Part shown: positions 24,897 to 34,300 of the stretch, piece after piece
How positions within the stretch are numbered: position 1 is the stretch's first letter
Layout of the letters: each line of letters opens with the position of its first letter
Source: Pseudoalteromonas sp. CO133X
GTDB taxonomy: Bacteria > Pseudomonadota > Gammaproteobacteria > Enterobacterales > Alteromonadaceae
Assembly (NCBI GenBank): GCA_004208945.1
Contig: SGPE01000030.1
Coordinates: 620,001-684,000 of the forward strand
Length of the DNA: 64,000 bases
Direction of reading: 5' to 3'
The notes under the pieces: model-generated
Databases searched by the model: none
The model's input: the letters and a program-made list of their open reading frames with translations, nothing else
Told to the model about the DNA's origin: nothing
Made by a program: the position numbers and the translations under genes

Positions 24897-25949
24897 ATGA
24901 ATAAAATCAAAGGGCCAGCAATATTTTTGGCGCAGTTTATTTCAGAGCAAGCCCCGTTCAATAGCTTTCAAGGTTTATGTGAATGGGCAAGCGGTTTAGG
25001 TTACAAAGCGATTCAAGTGCCAACCTCAAACGCTGAAATTTTCGATTTAGAAAAAGCAGCTCAAAGCCAGCAATACTGCGATGAAGTCACTGGTATTGCC
25101 ACAGAGTATGGACTTACAATTTCAGAGCTATCGACACATTTGCAAGGCCAGTTGATTGCTGTACACCCTGCATACGATGAAATGTTCGATAACTTTGCCG
25201 CAGAGCATGTAAAAGGTAACCCTGCTGCACGTACTAAGTGGGCAACAGAGCAACTGATGCTAGCAGCGAAAGCAAGTAAAAACCTTGGTTTAACAACCCA
25301 TGCGACCTTCTCGGGTTCTTTTTTATGGCATACCTTTTACCCGTGGCCACAGCGTCCACAAGGACTTGTTGAACAAGGCTTTAGTGAACTTGCTAAGCGT
25401 TGGTTACCTATTTTAGATTGCTTTGACGAGCATGGCGTGGACGTGTGTTATGAATTGCATCCGGGTGAAGACCTACATGATGGTGTGACATTTGAGCGCT
25501 TTTTAGCGGCAACCAATAATCACCCTCGCGTTAATATTCTTTATGATCCGAGCCATTTTGTATTGCAACAGCTCGACTATTTAGCGTTTATCGATATCTA
25601 TCATTCGCGCATTAAGGCGTTTCATGTCAAAGATGCCGAATTTATCGCAAATGGCCGCTCAGGTGTTTATGGCGGATTTCAAAACTGGCAAGACCGACCT
25701 GGGCGTTTTCGTTCTTTAGGTGATGGCCAAGTAGATTTTAAGCAAATCTTTAGCAAGTTAACACAATATGGCTTTGATGGTTGGGCTGTACTTGAATGGG
25801 AATGTTGCTTAAAGCACCCAGAAGATGGGGCAAGAGAAGGCGCTGAGTTTATTAAAGCACACTTAATAAACCCAACAGACAAAGCCTTTGACGATTTTGC
25901 CAGTGGCGCAACAAACACTGAGCGTAATAATCGAATTTTAGGTTTATAA
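24897..25949 (+). CDS. Cytoplasmic sugar phosphate isomerase/epimerase-like TIM barrel
   Basis: This 350-residue protein of the xylose-isomerase-like barrel family has metal-ligand candidates in VCYELHPGED, ILYDPSHFVLQQLD, IKAFHVKDAEF and WAVLEWECCLKHPEDGA. No signal peptide is present. Family members isomerise or epimerise sugars, and some cleave 3-keto-glycosides. The adjacent oxidoreductase, with which it is nearly overlapping, supports work on an oxidised sugar. Confidence 0.86.
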   Translation: MNKIKGPAIFLAQFISEQAPFNSFQGLCEWASGLGYKAIQVPTSNAEIFDLEKAAQSQQYCDEVTGIATEYGLTISELSTHLQGQLIAVHPAYDEMFDNFAAEHVKGNPAARTKWATEQLMLAAKASKNLGLTTHATFSGSFLWHTFYPWPQRPQGLVEQGFSELAKRWLPILDCFDEHGVDVCYELHPGEDLHDGVTFERFLAATNNHPRVNILYDPSHFVLQQLDYLAFIDIYHSRIKAFHVKDAEFIANGRSGVYGGFQNWQDRPGRFRSLGDGQVDFKQIFSKLTQYGFDGWAVLEWECCLKHPEDGAREGAEFIKAHLINPTDKAFDDFASGATNTERNNRILGL

Positions 25950-25982
25950 ACCGACAACAATAGAACACACAGGACACACAAT

Positions 25983-27203
25983 ATGGACAACAATAATTAT
26001 AACCGCATTGTCTTTCGGCTTTGCTGTATAGCACTGATTGTGACCTCTATGACCTTTGCCATTCGTGCTGGTATTTTGGGTCAACTTGGCAGTGAGTTTG
26101 GCTTAACCGACACCGAATTAGGTTGGGTTAATGCCATGGCATTTTTAGGCTTTCCGGTTGCGACTATGGTCGGCGGTATTATTTATAATGCCATTGGCGC
26201 GAAGAAATTAGTGGCGTTAGCGTTTATCTGTCATTTACTTGGTCTTGTTTTGACGATAACAGCTGATGGTTTTTGGGGCTTACTGGTTTCTACCTTTTTG
26301 ATTGGTTTTGCCAACGGCGCTGTTGAAGCAGGCTGTAACCCATTAATTGCAGAAATGTACCCTAAAAACACCACCACCATGCTAAACCGTTTTCATGTTT
26401 GGTTTCCAGGTGGCATTGTGATTGGCGCCCTTGCGTCGAATTTTATGTCGGGAGCGGGTTTAAACTGGCAATGGCAAGTGGCCTTAATTTTAGTCCCTAC
26501 AGTTATTTATGGCGCTATGTTAATCAAAGCACAATTTCCTCGCTTTGATACGCGTACTCACTCAACAAGCAGCAATATTCGCCACTTATTCACGCCGTTA
26601 TACCTCTTTTTAATTGCCTGTATGACACTCACAGCAACCACCGAGTTTGGCACACAACAATGGATTGAGCGTATTCTAGGTTCATCGGGTGCCTCTCCTA
26701 TGGTGGTATTAGCTTTAATAACAGGTCTGATGGCAGTTGGTCGCTTCTTTGCAGGCCCTATTGTGCATAAGCTCAACCCTACTGGGGTATTACTTGGCTC
26801 TGCCATTTGTGCAAGCTTAGGGATCTTTATGATGAGCCAAGCCGAAGGCAGCATGATTTATCTTGCAGCGATGCTTTTTGCACTTGGGGTTACCTACTTT
26901 TGGCCAACCATGCTTGGTTGCGTTGCTGAATACATTCCAAAGTCAGGCGCGCTGGGTATGTCGTTAATGGGCGGTGCTGGCATGTTTGCTATGAGCATTT
27001 GGAACCCTGTGATTGGTAGCTGGATAGATACAGCACGCTCATCAGCACAGGCAAGTGGCGCAAGCGCTGAACAAATTGAAATTTTAGCCGGACAGGCTGT
27101 ATTACAAAACCTACTGATCTTCCCAATTATTTTAATCGTCGCATTCATTGGGTTGTATTTAGTAATTAATAACAACAAACGCACCGAGAAATGTGCGTCT
27201 TAA
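25983..27203 (+). CDS. MFS sugar transporter
   Basis: This 406-residue protein has about 12 hydrophobic segments in two halves of six, an opening NYNRIVFRLCCIALIVTSMT and the second-half cue GLMAVGRFFAGPIV. The GFANGAVEAGCNPLIAEMYP segment in the N-terminal half resembles fucose/glucose-type proton symporters. It should move a monosaccharide or a small glycoside across the inner membrane. It has a ribosome site AGGA and sits 33 bases after the isomerase gene. Confidence 0.85.
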   Translation: MDNNNYNRIVFRLCCIALIVTSMTFAIRAGILGQLGSEFGLTDTELGWVNAMAFLGFPVATMVGGIIYNAIGAKKLVALAFICHLLGLVLTITADGFWGLLVSTFLIGFANGAVEAGCNPLIAEMYPKNTTTMLNRFHVWFPGGIVIGALASNFMSGAGLNWQWQVALILVPTVIYGAMLIKAQFPRFDTRTHSTSSNIRHLFTPLYLFLIACMTLTATTEFGTQQWIERILGSSGASPMVVLALITGLMAVGRFFAGPIVHKLNPTGVLLGSAICASLGIFMMSQAEGSMIYLAAMLFALGVTYFWPTMLGCVAEYIPKSGALGMSLMGGAGMFAMSIWNPVIGSWIDTARSSAQASGASAEQIEILAGQAVLQNLLIFPIILIVAFIGLYLVINNNKRTEKCAS

Positions 27204-27227
27204 GCAAGTAAATCGTCGAGGAACACT

Positions 27228-27920
27228 ATGTTTAAATCTCTTAAAGCACTGACTTTAATGCTCACCGTTAGTAGCTGTGCACTCGCTAATGCGGCTGACA
27301 ATCAGCTTACACAACAAGAAAAGCAAGCTGGCTGGCAGTTGTTATTTGACGGCAAAGATATGTCGCAATGGCGTAACTTTAAAAGCGAATCTTTAAATCC
27401 TGCATGGGTCGTTGAAGATGGCGCTATGACATTAACCAAAGGAGGTGGCGACCTGCTTACTAAAAAGCAGTACCAAAACTTTGAATTACAGATTGATTGG
27501 AAAATCTCTACCAGAGGCAATAGCGGTATTTTTGTATTGGCCGATGAAACCGGACAGATGATTTACTCTCATGCGCCTGAAATTCAAATTATTGATAACG
27601 AAGAACACCCAGATACTGAAATTGACTCGCACTTAGCAGGGTCAATTTACGATTTATTTGCAGCACCAATTGCGGCGCACAAGCCAGCAAATAGCTGGAA
27701 CCATGTGCGTATTAAAATGCAAGACAACCATTTACAAGTTTGGCAAAACGGTATCAGCACCACCAGCATTGTGATTGGTAGTACAACATGGAACACCCTT
27801 GTTAAAGGCAGTAAGTTTGCAACTTGGCAAAACTTTGCAACGGCTGAACAAGGTCATATCGGGCTTCAAGACCATGGTGACAAAGTGTGGTTTAAAAATA
27901 TAAAAATCAAGGAGCTATAA
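27228..27920 (+). CDS. Exported DUF1080 (3-keto-disaccharide hydrolase-like) protein
   Basis: This 230-residue protein has a signal peptide (ending ALANAAD around residue 24) and a concanavalin-like DUF1080 fold. Landmarks: GWQLLFDGKDMSQWR, AWVVEDGAMTLTKGGGDLLT, FELQIDWKISTRGNSGIFV and HIGLQDHGDKVWFKNIKIKE. DUF1080 proteins have been linked to hydrolysis of 3-keto-glycosides in several bacteria. It precedes the GMC oxidoreductase by a two-base gap, consistent with oxidising a glycoside in the periplasm and then cleaving it. Confidence 0.85.
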   Translation: MFKSLKALTLMLTVSSCALANAADNQLTQQEKQAGWQLLFDGKDMSQWRNFKSESLNPAWVVEDGAMTLTKGGGDLLTKKQYQNFELQIDWKISTRGNSGIFVLADETGQMIYSHAPEIQIIDNEEHPDTEIDSHLAGSIYDLFAAPIAAHKPANSWNHVRIKMQDNHLQVWQNGISTTSIVIGSTTWNTLVKGSKFATWQNFATAEQGHIGLQDHGDKVWFKNIKIKEL

Positions 27921-27921
27921 G

Positions 27922-29601
27922 ATGTCTGATTTTAAACACAAGGTATTGGTTGTTGGCTCTGGTGCTGGCGGTGCAATGGCGGCTTATACGCTTACCAAAC
28001 TTGGCCACAAAGTATTATTACTTGAAGCGGGCCGTAATTATGACCCGAAAACAGAAAGCCCGATGTTTCGTCGTAACAACGAAGCCCCACTTATGGGTGC
28101 AGGTAACAAAGACAAAAACTTTGGCTTTTACGATGCAACCGTAGATGGCGGCTGGCAAGTACCTGATGAGCCATACACCAGCGCCAAAGGTAGCGACTTT
28201 TATTGGTGGCGCGCACGTATGCTTGGTGGTCGAACTAACCACTGGGGGCGCTATTCATTACGCTTTAGTGAGCACGATTTTAAAGGCAAAAGCCGTGATG
28301 GTCACGGTGCCGACTGGCCATTTGAATACGCTGATTTAGCTCCTTGGTACGATAAAACCGAAGAACTTGTGGGTGTATGTGGCACTAATACTGGCCATGA
28401 AGATATGCCAGATTCGTCACCGGGTATTTTACAGCCGCCACCAAAGCCGCGTGTTCCTGAGCTTTTAATTGCCGCTTCTGCAAAGAAAATGGGCATTCAA
28501 GCAGTACCGATGCACCGTGCGGTTTTAACTCGCCCTAAAGATGATCGCATGGCGTGTTTTTATGCAACGCCTTGTGGCTCTGGTTGTTCAATTGGTGCTG
28601 CTTTTCAAACGACGACATCGCTATTACCTATGGCAAAAGCCACAGGTAACTTAAAAGTCATTACCGATGCCATGGTTAAATCAGTCAAGGTTGATGAGCA
28701 AGGTAAAGTCACTGGCGTCACCTATGTTGATAAACATTCAGTAACCGAACACGCTGTTGATGCAGATGTGGTTATCTTAGCGGCCAGCGCCTGTGAATCA
28801 GCGCGTATTTTATTAAATTCAAAGAATAAAAAGCACCCTAAAGGCCTTGCTAACTCAAGTGGCCAAGTAGGTCGAAACTTAATGGATTCAACAGGTGCAT
28901 GGTTAGGTGCGCAAATTCCGGCACTTAAAGGTCGCCCACGTTATAACGAAGATGGACATACCGCTAATCACTTATTTATTCCTTGGTGGGGTCATCAAGC
29001 ACAAGCTAACAATGAATTAGATTTCCCACGTGGTTATCACTTTGAAATTGGCGGTGGCTTTAGACAACCAGGTTCGGGTGTATCGGGTGATAAACAAGGC
29101 TATGGTCCTGCCCTTAAACAGCAAATTCGTGATGCATATGGCTCTTACGTTGGTTTTGCTCTGCGTGGCGAGATGTTACCGAACAAAGATACCTACATGG
29201 AAATTGACGAAAACGTGAAAGATAAATGGGGTATTCCGGTATCAAAATTCCACTTTAAGTGGTCTGACAGAGAATTAAAGCAAATCGAACATGGTTTAAA
29301 AACCGCGAAGCAAATCTTAGAAAACATGGGTGCGACCGTTGGCGAACTCCCGCCTGCTGAAAAAGCAATTTCAAAAGGTGGCGAAATCATTCACGAAGTG
29401 GGCACCACACGAATGGGCAGCTCAAAGAAAGATTCTGTTACCAATCAATGGGGTCAAACATGGGATTGCAATAACCTATTTGTAATGGATGCGGGTGTAT
29501 TTGCTTCTAACCCTCATAAAAACTGTACGCTCACCATCATGACACTGGCAATGCGTAATTCAACTTGGCTTGCTCAACAAATTGATAACGGGGTACTTTA
29601 A
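27922..29601 (+). CDS. GMC-family FAD oxidoreductase (sugar dehydrogenase large subunit)
   Basis: This 559-residue protein binds FAD through VLVVGSGAGGAMAAYTLTKL and LLEAGRNYD. It has GGRTNHWGRYSLR near residue 95 and a C-terminal active-site region with IHEVGTTRMG and MDAGVFASNPHKNCTLTIMT, where the histidine and asparagine of GMC enzymes are expected. It lacks a signal peptide of its own, as do gluconate-type large subunits that are exported piggyback with a Tat-carrying small subunit, which is the next gene (two-base gap). The likely reaction is oxidation of a glycoside at C3 with electrons passed to the respiratory chain. Confidence 0.9.
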   Translation: MSDFKHKVLVVGSGAGGAMAAYTLTKLGHKVLLLEAGRNYDPKTESPMFRRNNEAPLMGAGNKDKNFGFYDATVDGGWQVPDEPYTSAKGSDFYWWRARMLGGRTNHWGRYSLRFSEHDFKGKSRDGHGADWPFEYADLAPWYDKTEELVGVCGTNTGHEDMPDSSPGILQPPPKPRVPELLIAASAKKMGIQAVPMHRAVLTRPKDDRMACFYATPCGSGCSIGAAFQTTTSLLPMAKATGNLKVITDAMVKSVKVDEQGKVTGVTYVDKHSVTEHAVDADVVILAASACESARILLNSKNKKHPKGLANSSGQVGRNLMDSTGAWLGAQIPALKGRPRYNEDGHTANHLFIPWWGHQAQANNELDFPRGYHFEIGGGFRQPGSGVSGDKQGYGPALKQQIRDAYGSYVGFALRGEMLPNKDTYMEIDENVKDKWGIPVSKFHFKWSDRELKQIEHGLKTAKQILENMGATVGELPPAEKAISKGGEIIHEVGTTRMGSSKKDSVTNQWGQTWDCNNLFVMDAGVFASNPHKNCTLTIMTLAMRNSTWLAQQIDNGVL

Positions 29602-29603
29602 TT

Positions 29604-30359
29604 ATGCATCATCGTAACGAACATGACTCATATAACTATGTTTCTAACATGAGCCGCCGTGAGTCTTTAAAATGGCTTGGCCTATTAGCTGCGGGCTCAG
29701 CAGTTGGTTTAACTGCTGGCTGCACAAAAGCACTTGAAGATGGCGGTGCAGTTTCTGCAAAAGAGCATTGGCCTGATTTAGATATCAAGCCTGTAACCGC
29801 TAAAGGCTATGGTCAAGATCCTAATTTGGTGATGCCACCAGAATCACCTTGGCCGCTGACCTTAACAGCAGACGAACTCACGTTAGTAGCGCTTTTATCT
29901 GATTACATTGTGCCGCGTGAAGGAAATATTCCTTCGGCAAGTGAGCTACAAGTTCCGGCAGTTATTAATGAATGGGTGAGCGCACCGTATGAAGGCCAAC
30001 AACGCGATAGAATTAAAATTTTAAATTCACTCGCGTGGCTTAACGATGAAGCACAGCTTCGTTTTAAAAAGCAATTTGTTGCGCTTAACGAAAAGCAACA
30101 TCGCGAGATTTTAGACGATATTGCGTTTTTAAACGAGCAAACACCTCTGCAATTTCAGCGTATTGGTAAAGCCTTTTTACGCTTTAAAGAGTTAGTGCTC
30201 GCAGCCTTTTTCTGTACACCAGAAGGCTGTAAAGACATAGGTTACCTTGGCAATGTGCCTATTGCAGGTGATTACCCTGGCCCTTCTGATGAAGCAAAAG
30301 CTCATTTAGATCAGGTTTTAGCTGAGCTTGGTTTAAGCGAGTACGCCTATACCAATTAA
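29604..30359 (+). CDS. Gluconate 2-dehydrogenase subunit 3-like, Tat-exported
   Basis: This 251-residue protein has a twin-arginine signal with SRRESLKWLGLLAAGSAVGL, followed by a lipobox-like LTAGC, so it may be a lipid-anchored periplasmic protein. The mature part matches gluconate 2-dehydrogenase subunit 3 (TLTADELTLVALLSDYIVPR and a C-terminal GYLGNVPIAGDYPG). It is the partner of the preceding GMC oxidoreductase and its export route. The start at the first ATG gives an unusual 17-residue polar N-terminus; the ATG just before SRRES at residue 16 is an alternative. Confidence 0.88.
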   Translation: MHHRNEHDSYNYVSNMSRRESLKWLGLLAAGSAVGLTAGCTKALEDGGAVSAKEHWPDLDIKPVTAKGYGQDPNLVMPPESPWPLTLTADELTLVALLSDYIVPREGNIPSASELQVPAVINEWVSAPYEGQQRDRIKILNSLAWLNDEAQLRFKKQFVALNEKQHREILDDIAFLNEQTPLQFQRIGKAFLRFKELVLAAFFCTPEGCKDIGYLGNVPIAGDYPGPSDEAKAHLDQVLAELGLSEYAYTN

Positions 30360-30394
30360 CTTTCCCCCTTGTGTTGTTTTATAACACAGTTAAT

Positions 30395-30420
30395 GCAGGG
30401 GAGCTCTCCCCTGCTTTTTT
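30395..30420 (+). terminator. Terminator inside the sugar cluster
   Basis: A perfect 8-bp stem, GCAGGGGA with TCCCCTGC, and a four-base loop are followed by six T. The T-run ends 11 bases before the start codon of the next gene, so it separates the GMC unit from the exported isomerase, or attenuates it. A second small dyad, GTGTT/AACAC, lies just upstream (30371-30387). Confidence 0.8.
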
Positions 30421-30431
30421 AGGATTTAAGT

Positions 30432-31262
30432 ATGTTTAAAACCCGCATTTTATTGCTCATTTTTAGCCTTGTATTTAGCGGTCAATTATTCGCAAAACTG
30501 CCAGTGAGTGTGCAGTTATGGTCAGTCAAAGACACCTTAAAAAATGACTTTCATGGTACGCTTAAGTCTCTTGCAGAAATGGGCTTTGACGGCGTGGAGT
30601 TTGCCGGAGATTTTGGCCCATACTCAAATAACCCAGCAGCCTTAAAAGCAAAGCTCAGTGAATTAGGCTTAGTCGCCAGTAGTGCCCATATAGGCTTTGA
30701 TGCACTCAGTGAAAACACAATTGATAGCACCCTGCTGTTTTACAAGACTCTTGGCGTTACGACACTTTATGTACCTTGGGATGAGCGAGCATGGCACCCA
30801 GAAGGTGTTAAATCTCTGGTTAAAGAACTTACTAAAGTCAGTGATTATGCAGGCCGCTTTGATATGAAGATCGGTTTTCACAATCATAATAAAGAGTTTA
30901 ATGCTTTTAATAACGCAACGTTTTGGGATTACATTGCCAGTAATACACCCAAAACTATGCCATTACAGTTAGATATTGGCTGGGTCAATTACGCAGATAA
31001 AGATCCAATCTACTTTATTAAAAAGTACCCTAACCGCACACTTGCTACGCACATTAAAGTACGCACGATTGAGGGTAGCAACATGAGCCCGATTATCGGT
31101 GAAAACAACATTGATTGGCCTGCCATCATCGATACTTTAGAGTCTCACGGCAACACCAAGTGGTTAGTGCTTGAACAAGAAGAATATCCGAGCGGATTAA
31201 CCCCACTACAAAGCGTTGCTAAATCAAAACAGAACTTGGATAAGATTTTACATAATCGCTAA
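30432..31262 (+). CDS. Exported sugar phosphate isomerase/epimerase-like TIM barrel
   Basis: This 276-residue protein has a signal peptide (MFKTRILLLIFSLVFSGQLF, cut after FA). The mature part is a xylose-isomerase-like barrel: VQLWSVKDTLKNDFHGTL, MGFDGVEFAGDFG, KIGFHNHNKEF, LQLDIGWVNYADKDP, ATHIKVRTI and WLVLEQEEYP supply the metal-ligand E, H, D and E. Export of this fold is uncommon in cytoplasmic sugar-phosphate enzymes, so a periplasmic substrate such as a 3-keto-glycoside is more likely than a sugar phosphate. A terminator lies between it and the GMC unit. Confidence 0.83.
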   Translation: MFKTRILLLIFSLVFSGQLFAKLPVSVQLWSVKDTLKNDFHGTLKSLAEMGFDGVEFAGDFGPYSNNPAALKAKLSELGLVASSAHIGFDALSENTIDSTLLFYKTLGVTTLYVPWDERAWHPEGVKSLVKELTKVSDYAGRFDMKIGFHNHNKEFNAFNNATFWDYIASNTPKTMPLQLDIGWVNYADKDPIYFIKKYPNRTLATHIKVRTIEGSNMSPIIGENNIDWPAIIDTLESHGNTKWLVLEQEEYPSGLTPLQSVAKSKQNLDKILHNR

Positions 31263-31362
31263 AGAGCTTGGTATTATAGGCCCACACTTTTTATAAAAAT
31301 AAGTATGGCTTTGCTAATTCAACTCCACGTGTTTTTTTGCTCTACCGGCTAACTCTAATAAA

Positions 31363-31388
31363 AAAGCCAGCACAAAAGTGCTGGCTTT
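31363..31388. terminator. Bidirectional terminator between the isomerase and the giant repeat protein
   Basis: An 11-bp perfect stem, AAAGCCAGCAC with GTGCTGGCTTT, and an AAAA loop have flanking A and T runs. It ends both converging genes. Confidence 0.85.
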
Positions 31389-31395
31389 TGAACAA

Positions 31396-34300
31396 TTAAA
31401 ATTGATAGTTCATTGAAAAAGCAATTTCATTAATATCATTCTTAGAGACAAAATACCGCGTGTAGTCAACACCAATACTAACCGAATCAAGTATTTGATA
31501 ATTGATACCTGCGCCAATAAAAAGGTCAGTTCCTTCACCCCGTTTGACGATAGTATTTAAATTATCTCTACGACTGTTTATTTTATATTTCCAGTGATAC
31601 GCACCTAGAAACAATTCCCCTTTGAGCGATGAGACTAAATCAACTAAGTAGTTAGCTTGGATTGCCAAGCCATTAGGTAAGGCTGGCGCTTTGTCTAAAA
31701 CCTCTGAATGCGCTTGCTCTGGGTTACTCGTTTCTTTAGAAAAATTAACACTCGCTTCGCCTAAATCAATATATCTAATACCCAACTTCCAATTAGGTTT
31801 TAAATTATAAAAAGCACCAACGGACCAACTAACGCTTTCGTCATCAATCGCGGTTTGTACCCACTGCTCAGATGAATATGAACTTTGGGCTGTCGCTTGA
31901 CCTAGGGTTGCAGACACTTGCCAATCTTCCGCGGCTGCTGAACTTGCTAATACACAACTAGCGGATAGAAAAGCAAAACTCGGTAACCTAGACACTCTAC
32001 GTCTCACAACAAAAGCAGAAACAACGAGCAAAGTGATCATGCCAAGGCCACCACCTGATGATTTATTGCTCACATTAACAGTTTGTTTTAACTCAACGGT
32101 TACTGAAACGCTTCCCTGAGATTGCGCACCTTGTGCATCTCTCACAATATAGTTAATGGTATCCACCCCTTCAAAACCACTCGCTGGTGAGTAGCTCAAC
32201 GTACCATCACTGTTAACAACGGAGGTACCAAATTCTGTAGTAGCCGAAACTAAGAACAGTTCACCTTGTTCTGGGTCGCTGTCATTAGCCAAAACATCAA
32301 TCGTGATAGTTTCTCCATTGCTAGATGCGCTATCATTTTGTGTCACTGGAGCTTGGTTAACCTTGATAGTCACAATTGCAGTACTATTAGCCGTTCCTCC
32401 CATCCCATCAGAGATACTGTATTGAATAGTCGCATCCCCGATAAACCCGACTATAGGCGTGTAAACAAGCTGATTATTCTCAAGAACAACAGTACCGAAA
32501 TCAACCGTTGCACCAGTAATGGTAAGGGTATCATTGTCGATGTCTTCATCATTGGCGATCACATCAATAACGACAGATTCTTCAGCTACAATTGTCACAG
32601 CATCCGCATTCGCGATTGGGGCGTTATTTCCTGTGGTTGGTACAGCAACACCACCAGGGTCTACAATACTACCATTGGCAACACCATCATCATCATTTGG
32701 ACCACCGTCAACAATACGTAGTTGTACACACCAATCCCCTTCAGATAGCCCTGTAGTCCATTCATTACTACCTGGCGGAGGACAGAAGCCTGGTTCACCT
32801 TGCGCTGACAGTACTTCATTGTCGTCAACAGTTACAAAGTTCTGCCAGTCTCCATTAATTAATTTCCGATAAACACCATTTACAGGAATAGGTTGTCTCT
32901 GCGGTAAAACAATACTGTAGGTATCACCAACTTGTGGTAAACCCGTTGCTATAAAGTCGAATAGCCCACCAGTGTTGCTTGCAGTTGGATCTTCCGGTAA
33001 TTCTGTTTCTAGCAACTGCAAACCGCCCGTATTATTTTGCGGGACCGTAGCCCCTTTGCGTAGACATACTCCAGGGTCACCTTCTACTAAAAATTTTGAC
33101 GACTCTAATGCTTGCTCTTGCATTACGTTACAATCAGAGATTGCATCCATAAAATCAGGAATACCATCACTATCAGAGTCAACATACCCTTCTTGATCAT
33201 CAGGTATTAAATCGCCATCGCTATCAACCGCAGTCAGTTCAGGTAGTGACGGTATTACTTCAATATAAACATCTTTCATAGTCGACAAACTTGGTACAGC
33301 ATCATCTTTTGCAGTAACACGTACTTTGTAAATGCCAGAAGCTACAACGGCTGGATTAAACTCAAAAATGAACGGATCATTTGAAGTGTTTACAAACTCT
33401 GGCGCAGAATCCCACTCAACAGTTACTTCATCCGTTGGATTTGGATCTGATACGTTTGCGGTAATTGTCACCAATTCATCTGAAGCAGTAATAATGCTGC
33501 GTTGTTGGTTATTCTGTAAAACTAAGGTCTCAATGTTTGGCGCGACATTGTCTTCGACAATTGTCACCGTTGAAGTAGATTTTGCGCCCTTATTTACGGA
33601 GTCACCAAGTGTTATAACGATAGTTTCGTTACCTTCATCACTACTGTCGGCAAAAATCATTAGTGGAATACTCGCCGACACGCCAGAGCTAATAACCAGT
33701 TCGCCAGATTGTAAATCATGATCAGCGCTGTCCGCTGTGCCAGATACAGTGTAAGGAATTACCACTGGATAACTTGGAGCAGGTCCGTTTAAATACACTT
33801 TAACGGCATGCTCTTTATCTTCAGCAACTCGACTATCTTTTTGTAATGATACAAGAGGATTGACGTTTAATTGCTGAGTTGTCGTTACTTGTTGACCTTC
33901 ATTATCCTCGGTCTGCCAGTACACTAAGTGTTTACCCGGTGCAAAAATGGGGGCTCCACGTACGAGCGAAACAGGTAGAGGATTATCTGAGCTATCAAAC
34001 GCCATTGCTATCCCCAAATCAACTTTGGTGAATAAACCCGTTGCATTGACAGTTAAATCTGCAGGGGCTGTGATTACTGGCATTGCAGACGAGTCATCAC
34101 TATTGATAGCAATCGTTGCGGTCGCTTCAGCTCGAGCTTTATTCTCATCTTCAATAATATAATTAACAAGAATTGGGCCTTGAGTATTCTCAATTGCTTG
34201 ATAACTCAACGTGTTATTATTGATAGATACTGTGCCTATCGACGCTTTTGCACCAATGATACGCAATGCATCGCCATCAGCATCAGTGTCATTTTCAAGT

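Noticed and set aside
29604..29650. A start at the second ATG of the Tat-exported subunit
   Set aside because: Neither start can be excluded. The longer one directly follows the GMC stop with tight spacing, so it was kept.
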